From Hexactinellida sp. DTS-2022 (lineage: Eukaryota; Porifera; Hexactinellida), in the NCBI GenBank assembly GCA_028753945.1, contig JAPNXP010000015.1, positions 1,302,001-1,366,000 on the forward strand: a stretch of DNA of 64,000 nt, in the 5' to 3' direction. Numbering within the stretch: the stretch's first letter is position 1; each line of letters opens with the position of its first letter. A program made the position numbers and the translations under genes. Under the pieces are notes generated by a model. That model saw only the letters and a program-made list of their open reading frames with translations, had not been told where the DNA came from and did no database searches. This document shows positions 33,541 through 44,107 of the stretch, in pieces.

Positions 33541-33766
33541 ATATACGACAACTTGAAACGATTCTTGGTGAAATTTCTAAATCAACACATCCCTGTGAAT
33601 CTTTTGTTTCTGCGATGACTGGTTCACATATCTCTTTAGTGAAAGACCATATCCAACAAGCCATCAATACTTTGCAAACTAATGAACCCGATTTAGAATC
33701 AACTGATTATCCAGAACTTTCAAGACTGCAGTTCATACAATGCCAATTAGATAACAGCCTCGTCCT

Positions 33767-35405
33767 GTTTTGACAGAAATGGACCCCCCTACAGATTTGG
33801 CCCGGGGGGTCCAAATCTGTAAAATATCATTTTACTTTACAGAAATGGACCCCCTTTACAGATTTGGACCCCCCTTTTCTATAATACTGCAAAGTCATTT
33901 ACTTGAGTGTGTGATACAAAATATTTTACAAGACTCACAACCATTAGCTATTTCGTTTTAGTTTAAGTATAGGAATGTTTGTTTAATGCATATGTTGTGT
34001 CAATTTTACAAAATCAACTAATTAGAAATGTCGATTTTACAAAATCAACTAATTAGAAATGTCGATTTTACAAGATCGACATATTTTATTCCTTCAATTT
34101 CCTTGATTTTGCAAAATACCCTGGAATATTTTTTCATTCTAGTAAAAAATTCATTTTGGTAAAAAAATATCTTCATACAAGTCAATATATACTTGGATGA
34201 AGCGAATTCTGAACAAAATGCAATAAAACCCAGGCTTATCCGAGTAATATAGCCAAAGTCGAACATTTGTTTTAGTTCCGTTGATTCATGTTGATTTTGT
34301 AAAATCGACATAACACATACATAACATGACTAATAATAGTTAACTAATAACAAGTATAAGATTTTAATTAACTAACAGCTAACACGCAGCTAAGATTTAT
34401 AACCAGTATGGGTACAAACATATATGATACAATTGATTCTTCCGACAAAGCTAGAGTTAGTATTTGGAAGAACTTGCTTTAGCTTGGGCTGTTCTATACC
34501 ATCATATGTTAACATTTATCATTCAACAATGTATATTTTTGGAAATACTAGCCCTTCGGTCTCGGCTTCGCGACGGTTTGGCGCTTCACACTTCAACTGA
34601 TGGCCGCTGCGCGGCCTTTTATGCCATGAGCTGAATTATTTATTTGTATAAATCTGCTTGGCGTATTAATATACATATATTCCCCACAAAGTCATCTTTG
34701 TGGCCTTAGTTCATTCGTATCTGCGCGCCTAAAATTATGGACCATTTCAAATTAGAATATAGTATTTGAATCCTGTGGCTGGTAATTATACGTAATTAAT
34801 TAATTCAGTAAATTATATTGCAAAGTTATATTCCTAATCCTGAATTTAACTTCTGCATAATAATTAAATGTAAAAATTTAGGAAACATGCAATATATTTT
34901 ATAATGTGTTAAAATTTTGTGTCCACGAATCAAAATTGTAAGAGCTAAAATAAAATAAGTTCCCTACATGACTTTAGGATCCCATAATCGGTATACGTGC
35001 ATCTGATAAAAACTGAAAGAATTATTCCCAAATATGTGCTTTTATGACGTCATAATCCCGTTATTTCGTTTAGAAAACCAATAGATTGTTGTCAGCGTGT
35101 AAATTTACCCCTGCATGCAAATTTTCAGATCTCTAGACTAGAGCATATTGTCTTTCCTATTAAATTCTGGACAAACACACAAACAAAGGACTATTGTGTT
35201 TTCAATAGATAGATAGATACGTTATTCAACTCTGTAACAATGTTGTACAATGTATGTTTGGTTTGGTACAATTTAGTTGCATCAAGTAAATGACTTTGCA
35301 GTATTATAGAAAAGGGGGGTCCATTTCTGTAAAGTAAAATGATATTTTACAGATTTGGACCCCCCGGGCCAAATCTGTAGGGGGGGCCATTTCCGGCAAA
35401 ACAGG
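33767..35405. mobile_element. Nested insertion with inverted ends, carrying R1
   Basis: The outer 120-140 bp are inverted copies: CCTGTTTTGACAGAAATGG, CCCCCC and CAGATTTGGCCCGGGGGG at the left match CCCCCCGGGCCAAATCTG and CCATTTCCGGCAAAACAGG at the right. The inverted blocks extend inward to AATGACTTTGCAGTATTATAG. The insertion splits the transposase between CQLDNSL and its continuation. A complete R1 copy (34,547-35,219) lies inside. The exact target duplication is unclear (perhaps CGT). Confidence 0.7.
34547..35219 (+). repeat. Dispersed repeat R1, full copy at the start of tandem unit 1
   Basis: Head CTAGCCCTTCGGTCTCGG, then GGCCGCTGCGCGGCC hairpin, and a tail CTGGACAAACACACAAAC ending in (ATAG)n at 35,219. 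Its first base is, within one or two bases, the left edge of the 14.94-kb duplicated segment. Confidence 0.75.
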
Positions 35406-35816
35406 CGTAGATATAATGTACTAACACAAGTTTTGGCTCTTAAAACACATTTAATTTCTCCAGCCTGTTGTAAATATCTCCAGCAGATGCTTTGTCTAAC
35501 TCTTCCTCATATCAATACTCTACTCAAGTTATATTCTTCATCTGGCCTTGAAAGTTACTATTTTCCCTTCCTCAAACAAGCGACTCATTCTTTCTCTGAT
35601 CCTGAAAAACATGTAATTGTCCAATGGACGAAATTCATGTCAAATCGGATATTTCATATATTGGTGGTAAGATATATGGTGCTAGTTTAAGACCAGAAGA
35701 TCCGGTCAAAACTGTATTCGCTATCATGGTCTCTAGTCTTCAGAAAAAATGGTCCTGTATTGTTCGTTTGTTACCCTGTGCTTCTCTTTCAGCGGAAACG
35801 ATATTCGCTATAGTGG

Positions 35817-35995
35817 CAGTGTTTCATCCAGACATTTAGGCAAGGGGGGGGGAAAGTAGAGTTTTGGGAATGTGAGGGGGGGCGGCTTCAGCTTTGATCA
35901 TTGATTCAATATATATTTTCAAATCCCAAGGGGGGCATATAGGATCCAAGGGGGGGGGGAAATGCCCCACCTCGCCCCCCCTAAAAGAAACCCTG
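35817..35995. mobile_element. G/C-run MITE inside the transposase relic
   Basis: A 179-bp insertion with partly inverted ends (CAGTGTTTC..TTTAGG and CCTAAAAGAAACCCTG), with long G and C runs. AGTGG flanks it on both sides (35812-35816 and 35996-36000). It separates SAETIFAIVA from its continuation CIQDIELCGLVV, which are adjacent in the minus-strand relic. Confidence 0.65.
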
Positions 35996-37150
35996 AGTGG
36001 TATTATGTATTCAAGATATAGAGCTTTGTGGTTTAGTTGTAGATATTATCTCTACCGACAACTATCCTCTCAATGTAAAATTATTCAAACTCTTCTCTAA
36101 AAATGGTAAGCTGGAAACTCAAGTACCGCATCCTTCTGATCCAAATCGGATTCTATTTCTCACCTTTGATTTTGTGCACATATTGAAGACAATACGAAAT
36201 AACTGGTTGAATCTAAAGTCAGAGAGTAAGAGTTTTATTTACCCTAATTTAGAAGATATACAAACCAATTATTGTTCCTATCCTTTGAGACTGTGCCAGC
36301 TTCTTTCCGCGATGTCCGTACCTTATATCTTTCTGAGAAAGAAAGCTTGGCAAAACTAGCTCCAAGGTTAACATTTAAAGCATGTTTTCCTTCTTGTTTA
36401 GAACGTCAGAATGTGAAATTAGTTTTAAAGGTCATACATTAATCCACAATATCTGCTTTAACCATTCAAAATGACCAACGTTGTGCTGCATATATATCTA
36501 ATACTTCAGATTTTCTTGACATTATCTTATCTTTATGGAAAATGTTCAATGTAAATGCTCCATTCAAGTATGTTCGTTTAAACGATCCACCCTCTCAACC
36601 ATTCACCTTTAATGACGACCGCTTTGCCTTTTTAGATCGTATAGTTTGTTGGTTAGTCGCTTGGGATTCACTTCCTGGGAAAGATGGGAAATTAAGCAAA
36701 CAAACTTTCACAAGCTTAAGACATGCCTGCCTTGTTTTACCACAAATAACTAACTATCTGGCGGGCACATGTGGATATTCATACCTTTTAACCTCTTTCT
36801 TACAGACGGACCCTTTGGAACATCGATTCGGAATTTATCGTATGATGTCAGGTGCCAATTACTACATTTCTTATCTGCAAATATTAGAAGCTGAGCGACG
36901 TCTGAAAATTTCAAATATTTTAAATCTATTTTCCTATCAGTCTGAATCTTGTAGTTATTCTTTACAAGAATTTATCCAATCCTTTTCTTCTGAAGAGAAG
37001 GCATCTTCGCTTCGGATACTGATTTTGATCTTGACCCTTTCCTTAATGAAATTTCAGATCTATCCAACATTGAGTCAGTGTGATGCCCAAACACTTCAAT
37101 CATTAGCTTTTATAGCCGGATATGCCGCACACCAATACCTTAAACCATAG

Positions 37151-37524
37151 CCTACTATACATAATGCCCCACAGTAACTTGATAATTTTGGACCATGGAT
37201 GCGGTCGAAGATGGATTTGTAAATTCTAAATTAAGTCAATTGCAAGCTGAATTATTGATAAACTAGGTGTCTAATATTTAATTTAAGTATTTTGTGTCCA
37301 TTGTAAATAAAAATACTGTCGTATTCCCCTTCCTTGTATGAATTAGCTAATATCACTAATGATTAGACTGGACAATAATTAATAAATTTAATATACATCT
37401 ATGTAATAGTACAAAAGTACACATCTATATAATAGTTAATTAAGTAGAAAACATCATTAATGTATTATGCATTTTCTTAAACAAGAAACAATAATACACA
37501 TTATACAAGTAACATTAGATTAAA
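37151..37524. other. Junction between two convergent transposase relics
   Basis: Starts with the ~60-bp motif CATAGCCTACTATACATAAT also found at 25,098. The rest is AT-rich with no gene. The 3' ends of the plus and minus relics face each other across this spacer. Confidence 0.5.
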
Positions 37525-39800
37525 CGATACAAACCGAAATGGTGCTCTAGTGGGTCTGTCTGTAAGAAAGATGTTAGGAGATAAGAAAATCCACAATTTT
37601 CTAACAGATGGCTAGTTATTTGGGGTAACGCAACACAAGCATGTCTAAAGCTTGTAAAAGTTTGGAGACCTAATTTTCCTTCCTTTCCATTTCCAGGGAG
37701 TGATCTCCAGGCTTCTAAGTTCTAACCAATAGACAACTCGCCTCAAAAAAGAAAAGCGCTCGTCATTACCACGAATGGGCTAGAGAATGCATCGTTTAAA
37801 CGGACATGGTTATATGGAATGTTTACATTAAACATTTTCCAGAGCGAGAGAAGAATTTTGGAAAAAATCCGACGTATCAGTTTGTAATTCTAGACAACAT
37901 AGGTCATTTTGAACAGCTAAAGCAGCTACTGTTGATTCATGAATAACTTTTAAGACAAGTTTGACATTTTGGCGCTCTAGAATAGAAGGGTAACAAGATC
38001 TCAAAGTTAGGCGTTGGGCAAGTTTGGTTTCTCTGAATTGTAAAGGACTCTGACATCCCGAAAAGAAGCTGAACATAATCTCAAAGGAAAGGAACAGTAA
38101 TCTGTGTGAAAATTGTATAAATCAGGATAAGCGAAAGTTTTGCTGTCAGATATTTGATTGAGCAAATTATTTCGAATCGTTTTTATAATGTGGTCAAAAT
38201 AAAACGTAAGAAAAAGTGGCCTGTTGATATCATAAGGATGAAGTACTTGAGTCTCTAGCATACCAACAGGGGAAACAATTTGAAGAGTTCACATTTAGAG
38301 GATAGTTATCAGTTGAAATTACCTGAACCAGTAGTCCACAAAGTTTAATATCTTCAATACAAGATTGTATAACAGAAAATATCTTTTCAGCAGAAATAAA
38401 TGCGCATGGCAATAAACGGACAATACAGGACCAATTTTTATGAAGACTAGATACCATGATAGCAAATACTGTTTTGGTTGGATCATCAGGATTTAGATTA
38501 TAACCAACTAGTTTTCCTCCTTTGTAAGTAAGATATGTCCGATTTGATGTGTATTTCATCCATTTGGATAATGACATGCTTTTGTTCAGTAGAAATATAT
38601 TTAGTCGCTTGTTTAAGAAAAGATAAGAATTCCTTTTCAAGTCCAAAAGAGTGATAAAACTATTCTAAAGGTATGGAAGTGTGGAAGAGATAAACAAGGT
38701 AACTCTGGAGATACTTGTAGCAAGCTGGCGAAATCAGATGTGGTTTAAGTGCCAAAATTTGGGTGATCAAATTATATCTGCGACTGTTTTAGGAATGAGG
38801 CTATTTTCTAGCTGACAAAGAATGAAGAAAAGCTCTGGACAATCGAAAAATTCATCAGAAGTAGGAACTTTTTCAATTGCTTGTTGTACAGTCGAAACTG
38901 GGTTTTTTTGCCCCCGTAAATGCATGGAAAAAGAGGCAAAAAAACCCGATACGCAAAAAAACCCGTATTTAACAATATACAGTTCTATGAGGTTATGAAG
39001 AAACAAGGAGAAGCAAGGAGGCAAAATAACCCGATAAGGCAAAAAACCCCGATTTCGACTGTATATGTTCCATTGCCATAGAAATAGGGGTAGCGTATGT
39101 ACATTCGGTATTAGAGGTATAGGCTGGTGTAAAATTCATAATTTTCACTTAAAATTGACTCAAGCAGTCGAGTATCACTGATAGAGCATGTAGAGAGAGG
39201 GATAACATCACCGTTATAAAATGCTTTTATAGACAAATCGGATTCAACTATCAAGTAAACATCGACCAAAATATTTGAATTCAGCAAGTGAGGACGCATA
39301 AAAATTAGACTCTGCTCATTCGGAAACCATAATGACCATTAGGTAAAGAAATACAAGTTAACTTCACTTTCAAATCCTGAAAACCGTGTATCAAATACTT
39401 CTCCTTCTCTTCAGTCTGTGATGTCAAGCGAAGTGCTACAGCCTGCTGGAGTAGTTCATCGTATTTCGAATCGAAGGAGAGACGTCTGCGTTTTGTAGTA
39501 GACTGTAAATAGTAGTCTGATGGATAAACTGGTACTGTCCAATCTTTTAACTTGGGATATTTGTGTGGATACTCGTGGTAAGTCCCATCTCCGTTAGGAA
39601 CTTTGCGGGTGTACTCAATATACTCTTCTCTAAAATGTTTCACGCATACAAAACAGTTTTCAGATTATCTACATCTTCTCTATGCAGAGCTCGAATCCAA
39701 GACTCTCTAATTCATCCGGCTGTCGAGGCATTCTGAATACAGGAATACGATCTCTGGATTATACACGTAGTTACTCGAACAACAGGGAGCAGAGCATGTA
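37525..39800 (-). pseudogene. P-element/THAP9-type transposase, minus-strand relic
   Basis: Reading from 39,800 down: THAP-domain remains (CSSNY; VCVKHFREEYIEYTRKV near 39,640; VPNGDGTYHEYP), then KRRRLSFDSKYDELLQQAVA, FMRPHLLNSNILVDVYLIVE, PELFFILCQLENSLIPK, KWMKYTSNRTYLTYKGGKL, ISTDNYPLNV, FDHIIKTIRNN and finally SYLLTSFLQTDPLEHHFGLY near 37,540. Homology ends there, short of the usual C-terminus. Many frameshifts are present, and a TA-flanked MITE (38,889-39,061) interrupts it. It matches the plus-strand relic in order but is clearly diverged, so it is a separate, older insertion and not a recent inverted copy. Confidence 0.8.
38889..39061. mobile_element. Mariner/pogo-like MITE with TA duplication
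   Basis: A 173-bp element starting CAGTCGAAACTGGGTTTTTT and ending CCCCGATTTCGACTG, between TA at 38887-38888 and TA at 39062-39063. Internal repeats of AAAAAACCCGATA are present. It interrupts the minus-strand transposase just before its VQQAIEKVPTSDE segment. Confidence 0.85.
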
Positions 39801-42277
39801 TTCAGCATTCTGATTGATGTAGTTGCTAATATATAACAAAAGGAATCTTGTATAATTAGTATGGGAGTGGGTATGTTGAAAAGTGATTATAAAAAATCCA
39901 AAATTGCAGCCTGTGCCGACGCATGTTCCTTTGGTGGCACTATATTTTGTTGGTTGAGTATTGTTAGTGCCTCCAATGGAACATGCTCTCGGAACAGGCT
40001 GCAATTTTGGATTTTTTTTCGCCAAGTCATCAACGCCCAAGGTGTGAAGAAGCGTTTGTTATTTGATCTGAGTCACAAGGAACGATTGTTGAATTTGAAG
40101 TTTGTTTCTATCATAAACCATCTTGAGTTTAATGCCATTCATTCATTATGTATTGATAATAAATTATATTATTCGTTATTTATTTTAGCAATGTTATCCA
40201 CGGTTAAGTTGAATTAAGTCAACAAATTCCTTATTTAATTTAATTTGTATTTATTCATTAAATAGTAATACTACAATGAAATAGAAGCCAGCTGCAATTT
40301 ATAAGTTAAATCAATATAATTATCGCAAGTTGAATCAATAGAGTAAGATTTAACAAGTTAAATCAATAAGTTTATTACAAGTTGAAACAATGAAATTAGA
40401 TTTCACAGTTTTATTGAAATTGAAGTGTTGAGTAAACAAAGGAATTTCAACTCCCATTTATGGCAGAAATTAAACCAATTTTAACAAATTTTCTTCTCCC
40501 ATCAGACGCACAATTTTGAGATGAATCTAAATATGAAATAAAATTTTGGGGTTTATTAAAACATATTCTGAGTTATGGACCAGACAAATTTTGAAAGGTG
40601 TTAAAGATGTGTCAAAAATTTCTTAATATAAATTCATAACCCCAGGTGTAAATTAGACGGACCCTACGCAACTACATGCCAAGTTTCAGCCCTCAATGTA
40701 TACAGGTGTGTCCAGGGCACCTGCTACGGAGAAATAAAATAAAAATCCAAAATTGCAGCCTGTGCCGACGCATGTTCCTTTGGTGCACTATATTTTGTTG
40801 GTGGTTTTTGATAGTGCCTCCAAAGGAACATGCTGTCGGCGCAGGCTGAAATTTTGGATTTTTTTCGCCAAGTCATCAACGCCCAAGGTGTGAAGAACCA
40901 TTTGTTAATTGGTCGGAGTCACAAGGAACGATTGTTGAATTTGAAGTTTGTTTCTATCATAAACCATCTAGAGATTAATGCCATTCATTCATTGTGTATT
41001 GATATTAAATTATATTATTCGTTATATATTTTAGCAATGTTATCCACGGTTGGTTGAGTTGAGTCAACAAATTCCTTATATTATATTATTATATTTAATC
41101 CATTGTATAGTAATACTACTACAATTAAATAGAAGCCAGCTGGAATTTATAAGTTAAATCAATTTAATCATTGCAAGTTGAAACAATAGAGTAGGATTTA
41201 ACAAGTTAAATCAATATAATTATTACTAGTTGAAACAATGGAATTAGATAACACAGTTTACTGAAAATGAAGTGTGAGTAAACAAAGAAATTTCAACCCC
41301 CATTTATTGCAGAAATTAAACCCTTTATTGAAAGTTTTCTTCTCAAATCAGACGCAGAATTTTATGGCGAATCCAAATGTGAAATAAAATTTGGGGGTTT
41401 AGTAAAACAATTTTTAAGTTATGGACCAGACAAAATTTGAAAGGTGTTAAAGATGTGTCAAAAATTTCTTAATCAAAAATCGTAACCCCAGGTGCAAATT
41501 AGACGGTCCCATCGCACCTACATGCCAAGTTTCAGCCCATCAACTATAAAGCTCTGGCCAGGGCACCGTCTACGGAGAAAAAATAATCCAAAATTGCAGC
41601 CTGTGCCGACGCATGTTCCTTTGGTGGCACAATATTTTGTTGTTGGTTTATTGATAGTGCCTCCAAAGGAACATGCTGTCGGCACAAGCTGCAATTTTGG
41701 ATTTTTTTTTCGCTATCTCATCATCACTATGAAGGTGTTAAATTATTTCAAAAAGGTGTTTCAGAAGGCATCGACCCTTAGAGTGGTGGAAGTTTCCATT
41801 TAGTTCACTTCATTTTAGAGATATTCAAGTTTGAGTAGAATATAACAGCTGATGACTCAGCATTTTTTATGTGAGTGTTGGGTCATCTCCCATACATGAA
41901 CTAACCCATTTTATATATCGAATTAACAAAATTGTAAAAATACATTTTCTTGACGATGTCATAATCACCACAAGGTGTCAAGACCCACTTGTATAGGTGG
42001 TACCTGCCATAAAGACCAATTGATAAATTGAAAGTTTGTTTCTATCTTGTATCATCTCTGAGATTAATGAAATTTAGCTAACTAGTTTAAATATTTAATT
42101 AATAAATTAATAATTTAACACCATTATTATGTACAGCAAAATAAATAAAGTCAATTATTTGCACTTATTATTAATTAATTCGAATTTCAATATCATATTT
42201 GAATTCAGTCCAATCGATAACCCCAATAATCCAATTGGAACCGTCTATAAGTTAAATACAAAAGGAATTAATTATAA

Positions 42278-43350
42278 CGAGCCCTTCGGTCTCGGTCGCT
42301 TTGCGACAGATCGGGCTACACACCTCAAGTTAACGGCCGCTATGCGGCCTTACTCCTCACCCTTCTGCCATGGAAAATGGTAGAAAGGGACGTTATATAG
42401 ATCCCTATATAAGATTTCCATTTTTTAACTTGTTTTTCATATTCTTTTAAACGCGAAATTCGTGTTCAGCATACTTGTTTACCTAAAATACCCGTTGAAA
42501 GCTAACTTCTAGGTTGATTTTAAATTTTCGTTAATTTGTTTACCTATTTGTGTCAACAACAACAACAAATATTTATATTATAAATTTATAAATGCGAAAT
42601 TCGAAATCAGCATAATTGTTAACCTATATATCCGTTGAAAGCTAACTTCTAGGTTGATTTTGAATTTTCATAAATTTGTTTACCTATTTTGTGTCAACAA
42701 CAACAACAAATATTAATATGATAAATTTATAAACGCAAAATTCGAAATCAGCATACTTGTTTACCTATAATACCCGTTGAAAGCAAACTTCTAGGTTGAT
42801 TTTGAATTTCATTAATTTGTTTACCTATTTTGTGTAAACAACAACAACAAATATTAAGATGAGAAATTTATAAACGCGAAATTCGAAATCAGCATACTTG
42901 TTTACCTATAATACCCGTTGGAAGCTAACTTCTAGGTTGATTTTGAATTTCATTAATTTGTTTACCTATTTTGTGTAAACAACAACAACAAATATTAAGA
43001 TGATAAATTTATAAACGCGAAATTCGAAATCAGCATACTTGTTTACGTATAATACCCGTTGGAAGCTAACTTCTAGGTTGATTTTGAATTTCATTAATTT
43101 GTTTACCTATTTTGTGTAAACAACAGCAACAAATATTAATATGAGAAATTTATAAACGCGAAATTCGTGTTCAGCATACTTGTTTACCCCTTATAACTTT
43201 TGTTTACCAATTATAACATTTGAAAGTTAGTTTATATCTCATATATAAATGCGGTTTCTATTCCCCCATCACTTTAATACAATCCGGACAAACAAACAAA
43301 CACACACACACACAAACACACAACAATCGAGATTTAATAATATAGATTAT
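42278..43350 (+). repeat. Dispersed repeat R1, long copy with internal tandem repeats
   Basis: Head CGAGCCCTTCGGTCTCGGTC at 42,278, and a tail with CCGGACAAACAAACAAACAC ending near TATAGATTAT at 43,350. It is inserted in an array unit: the flanks AATTAATTATAA and ACGTCAGTACATTAATTGTG are nearly contiguous at 48,614-48,655. The middle (about 42,446-43,200) holds five to six copies of a ~141-bp unit containing GAAATCAGCATACTTGTTTA and CTAACTTCTAGGTTGATTTT. Confidence 0.75.
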
Positions 43351-43617
43351 ATACGTCAGTACATTAATTGTGCAAGAATATTCTCGCCGAAATAAATATA
43401 ATCACTTAATCTGTCGTTGTTGTGGAATGTAAAATCTTAACGGTTGTATCATAAACCATCTTGAGTTTAATGCCATTCATTCATTATGTATTGATAATAA
43501 GTTATATTATTAGGTATTTATTTAAGCAATGTTATCCACGGTGATTTGAGTTTAGTCAACAAATTCCTTATATTATTATATTTTATTTAATCCATTGTAT
43601 AGTAATACAGTGCAACC

Positions 43618-44107
43618 TCTATAAGTGGGGTCTCTATAAATGGGGAACCTCCATAAGTGGGGAATTTTTTTACCATATTCGTATATATCCATACAAATGA
43701 ACCTCTATAAGCGGGGAAGTGGGGAATGGGGGACCATAAATTTCAAGGAGTTTTTATCTGCATACAAAACAACCTCCATAAATGGGGGGAATGGACAAAT
43801 CCTAACATGATTCTTATAAAATAATACAATATTTCCAATAAATCGACTCTAAAGTTCTACAAAGAAAATATTTTCGATTGATCAACTCTGATGTTTTTAG
43901 AAGAAATCACCTAGTGTAGATCAGCAGTTAACTAAATTGTCATAATATACAAATAATAACTATAACGTGCATTAATGTGTGTGTTATATGAATACTTTGT
44001 ATAATATAGCATATATAATGTTTTTCCAATTGAATTTTATAACCGGGGAATGGGGAGCAATTGAAATTTTCGCCGTCCCATGCTCCCCACTTATAGAGGT
44101 TCCACTG
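43618..44107. mobile_element. pogo/Tigger-like MITE in an array unit
   Basis: A 490-bp element starting CAGTGCAACCTCTATAAGTG and ending CCACTTATAGAGGTTCCACTG, between TA at 43616-43617 and TA at 44108-44109. The empty site is visible in sister units as GTAATACTACAATTAAATAG, so the insertion and TA duplication are directly supported. Confidence 0.92.

Larger units (their letters stand above)
33541..37150 (+). pseudogene. P-element/THAP9-type transposase, interrupted
   Basis: Coding remnants are collinear with the opposite-strand relic at 37.5-39.8 kb. They run from QLETILGEISKSTHP (about 33,550), through TDYPELSRLQFIQCQLDNSL (to 33,767), TQVLALKTHLISPACCKYLQ (from 35,430) and MDEIHVKSDISYIGGK (35,624), with the likely first catalytic Asp, to STDNYPLNV and FDFVHILKTIRNNWLN (36,160). 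The last block is LTSFLQTDPLEHRFGIYRMM, typical of the C-terminal RNase H-like part of P-type transposases, and it ends near 37,150. Two insertions (33,767-35,405 and 35,817-35,995), several frameshifts and an in-frame stop near 36,440 kill it. The N-terminal THAP domain is absent. The 202-codon C-terminal frame (36542-37150) is the best-preserved piece. Confidence 0.8.

Noticed and set aside
33428-33667. 79-codon minus-strand ORF
   Set aside because: The opposite strand codes the transposase segment QLETILGEISKSTHP, so this is a shadow.
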